From contig JAUYQE010000124.1 in the NCBI GenBank assembly GCA_030695605.1, positions 1 to 7,939 of the forward strand: a stretch of 7,939 bases of DNA. The letters are read 5' to 3'. Positions within the stretch are counted from its first letter, which is position 1. The number at the start of each line of letters is the position of its first letter. Both the position numbers and the translations under genes were made by a program. The notes beneath the pieces were generated by a model that was given only the letters and a program-made list of their open reading frames with translations, was not told the DNA's origin and ran no database searches. Below, piece after piece: positions 6,803-7,939 of the stretch. The DNA comes from Nanobdellota archaeon. GTDB lineage: Archaea > Nanobdellota > Nanobdellia > Woesearchaeales > GW2011-AR9.

Positions 6803-7344
6803 AAGCGATAATTACCATGCCCAATTATGACGACGCGACTTCTTACTTATATTGCTATGCTGAGGAATTGATAAAGTTTGCAGAGCGAAAAAATATCACG
6901 GTTATCCAATTAAAGCGTCCGAAATTGCGAAAAAAAATCTTGGAAGAAAGTATAACAAAGCAGGATCCGCAACTCCTTCTCTTTAATGCACATGGTGATG
7001 AAACTACAATTTACGGAGATAAAGTGGAGGGAAAAGAAGAGTATCTTATCCGAGAGGGAGAGAATCACCACTTTCTGATAGGAAAGTTGACCTACGCAAG
7101 AGCGTGTAGCGCAGCAGCTTCACTTGGAAAAATATGCACGCAGAAAAATGGCTGTTTCATCGGCTACAATCAGCCCTTTAGCTTTTGGACTGATACGAGT
7201 AGAACAACTACGCCTTTAAAAGATAAAATTGCGCAACTCTTTCTCCGGCCTTCGAATGAATTGGCAATCGCTCTCCTTCGCGGGAAGAGTGCGCAGGAAG
7301 CAGCCGATATCTTTTTCAATATGTCGAAGAAAAGTACGTATTAA
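6799..7344 (+). CDS. Caspase-like (clan CD) cysteine peptidase, stand-alone
   Basis: The protein has 181 residues and is cytosolic (no signal peptide). It shows the two hallmark blocks of the caspase/CHAT/gingipain/separase fold. The first is a hydrophobic strand ending in the His-Gly motif (QLLLFNAHGDE, His65-Gly66). The second is a hydrophobic strand ending in the nucleophile (KLTYARACSAAASLG, Cys103). A first strand and helix (about 2-29), a second strand (32-37) and a strand after the Cys (CFIGYNQPFSFW, 119-130) complete an alpha/beta core of the expected order. C-terminal helices (about 140-175) would pack as in CHAT domains. The length matches a bare catalytic domain with no fused sensor or repeats. 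Sensing would then fall to the two small proteins encoded just upstream, with which it shares ATGA overlap and one promoter. Related peptidases act in programmed cell death and antiviral defence; that role here is inference. The substrate is unknown. The family call is from motif order only and should be tested by structure comparison. Confidence 0.7.
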   Translation: MKAIITMPNYDDATSYLYCYAEELIKFAERKNITVIQLKRPKLRKKILEESITKQDPQLLLFNAHGDETTIYGDKVEGKEEYLIREGENHHFLIGKLTYARACSAAASLGKICTQKNGCFIGYNQPFSFWTDTSRTTTPLKDKIAQLFLRPSNELAIALLRGKSAQEAADIFFNMSKKSTY

Positions 7345-7358
7345 GTTTCCTCGTTACC

Positions 7359-7364
7359 TTTTTT
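7359..7364 (+). terminator. T-run after the caspase operon, possible archaeal terminator
   Basis: A TTTTTT run lies 15 bp after the peptidase stop codon. Oligo-T on the coding strand is sufficient for intrinsic termination in many archaea. It also precedes the transposase promoter, so it would separate the two transcription units. A single short run is weak evidence. Confidence 0.3.
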
Positions 7365-7380
7365 AAGTACTCGAAAAAAC

Positions 7381-7388
7381 CTTTAAAT
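7381..7388 (+). promoter_or_regulatory. TATA box of the transposase gene
   Basis: CTTTAAAT, preceded by an A-rich tract (7374-7379), is centred about 24 bp upstream of the transposase ATG at 7409. This again fits a leaderless archaeal transcript and suggests the element is adapted to an archaeal host. Confidence 0.5.
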
Positions 7389-7408
7389 TCATTGGATATT
7401 CTTGTTTC

Positions 7409-7939
7409 ATGGAGAAAAAAGAATTGCGACAGTTGAGCAAAAACCAACTTATTGAGATCATATTTGATCTCAAAGCCAAAATCGATCAGTTTGAGCATTT
7501 GCTCAAAGCGTTTGACAACCCCCACACTCCAAGTTCTAAAATTCGCTCCAAAAAGAATACTGAACGAGACGAATCAAAGCCACGCTTCACTGGGAAGCCC
7601 GTAGGTGGCAATGGTGGGGGTATCCAAATGCCACCCCCCGATCAAAATATAGAAGTGAAGAAAGATTCTTGTCCAGAATGTAAACTACAATTAGGAGCCC
7701 CATACGACCATTATACTTTTCGCCAGATGGACATTCCTCAACCAAAATTTATCACCACCCAATATCGGGTTGCACTCTATCACTGCTCCTGTGGAGCAGA
7801 GATTGATTCTGGTGCAAATCTCCAGAGAGGGTTTTATGGACCAAATGTGACTGCTTTTCTTGGCAGTTTACGAACAGAATGTCTTTCTTATGATGCCATC
7901 TCTCGATTGCTAAAAGAGACCTACAAACTTAAAATTTCC
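7409..7939 (+). CDS. IS66-family transposase, N-terminal part
   Basis: The frame is open for 177 codons to the window edge and is too recent in its domain order to look decayed. Residues about 5-36 form a leucine-zipper-like coiled coil typical of the IS66 N-terminus. A Pro/Ser/Lys-rich linker follows (TPSSKIRSKK, comparable to the usual NSSKPPS motif of the family). A zinc finger of the IS66 type has Cys88-x2-Cys91 and Cys126-x-Cys128, with a DIPQP strand between them. From about residue 142 the segment GFYGPNVTAFLG...LLKETYKLKIS matches the start of the IS66 DDE domain. The catalytic acidic residues lie beyond the window. The enzyme would bind the element ends and move the element by DNA cleavage and strand transfer. 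The TATA box 24 bp upstream supports the chosen start. Confidence 0.85.
   Translation, partial: MEKKELRQLSKNQLIEIIFDLKAKIDQFEHLLKAFDNPHTPSSKIRSKKNTERDESKPRFTGKPVGGNGGGIQMPPPDQNIEVKKDSCPECKLQLGAPYDHYTFRQMDIPQPKFITTQYRVALYHCSCGAEIDSGANLQRGFYGPNVTAFLGSLRTECLSYDAISRLLKETYKLKIS

Larger units (their letters stand above)
7345..7939 (+). mobile_element. IS66-family insertion sequence, left part only
   Basis: The transposase reading frame starts at 7409 and runs off the window, so the right end is not seen. The left end must lie between the peptidase stop codon (7344) and the transposase start, or further left if the element carries the operon. I could not identify a terminal inverted repeat or target duplication from the left side alone, so the boundary given is a limit, not an observation. 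The absence of upstream tnpA/tnpB genes fits a transposase-only IS66 subgroup such as ISBst12-like elements. Confidence 0.45.

Noticed and set aside
7316..7525. 69-aa minus-strand open frame across the operon end and transposase start
   Set aside because: It overlaps two well-supported genes and has no promoter or recognisable protein features.

Overview
The window looks like chromosomal DNA of an archaeon, most plausibly an uncultured DPANN-type lineage (Woesearchaeota/Pacearchaeota-like). The archaeal call rests on TATA-box promoters about 22-32 bp upstream of start codons with almost no room for a leader and no Shine-Dalgarno sequences. It is also supported by a giant cysteine-rich exported protein and by an N-terminal 'AQVTIFIILGI' membrane segment of the kind I associate with surface proteins of those lineages. 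The lineage assignment is inference.

Layout. Positions 1-95 (minus) hold the start of a membrane-anchored protein that leaves the window. It is divergent from a two-gene plus-strand unit (237-608 and 644-1435): a small membrane-anchored four-cysteine protein, then a lipoprotein-like exported protein with a JAMM/RadC-like HNHP...S-x2-D metal-site motif. That unit runs convergently into a 1587-residue modular surface protein (1439-6202, minus). The two stop codons are only 3 bp apart, inside a perfect inverted repeat and next to a second perfect 14-bp palindrome.

Divergent from the giant gene is a compact three-gene plus-strand operon (6387-7344). Two small proteins (63 and 75 aa) and a 181-aa caspase-like (clan CD) peptidase with a His65-Gly66/Cys103 dyad are joined by two ATGA stop/start overlaps. 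It is preceded by a clear TATA box and looks more AT-rich than the surface-protein genes. It is the best candidate here for an undescribed system: a stand-alone archaeal caspase-like effector with two small partners, possibly for defence or cell death.

From 7409 to the end is the N-terminal part of an IS66-family transposase (leucine-zipper region, zinc finger, start of the catalytic domain), so the caspase operon sits at the edge of a mobile element. The left two-thirds of the window is therefore a cell-surface locus and the right third is accessory DNA. Intergenic stretches are short: 96-236 and 6203-6386 are divergent promoter regions, and 7345-7408 holds a terminator-like T-run and the transposase promoter. 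I see no rRNA, tRNA or CRISPR array.
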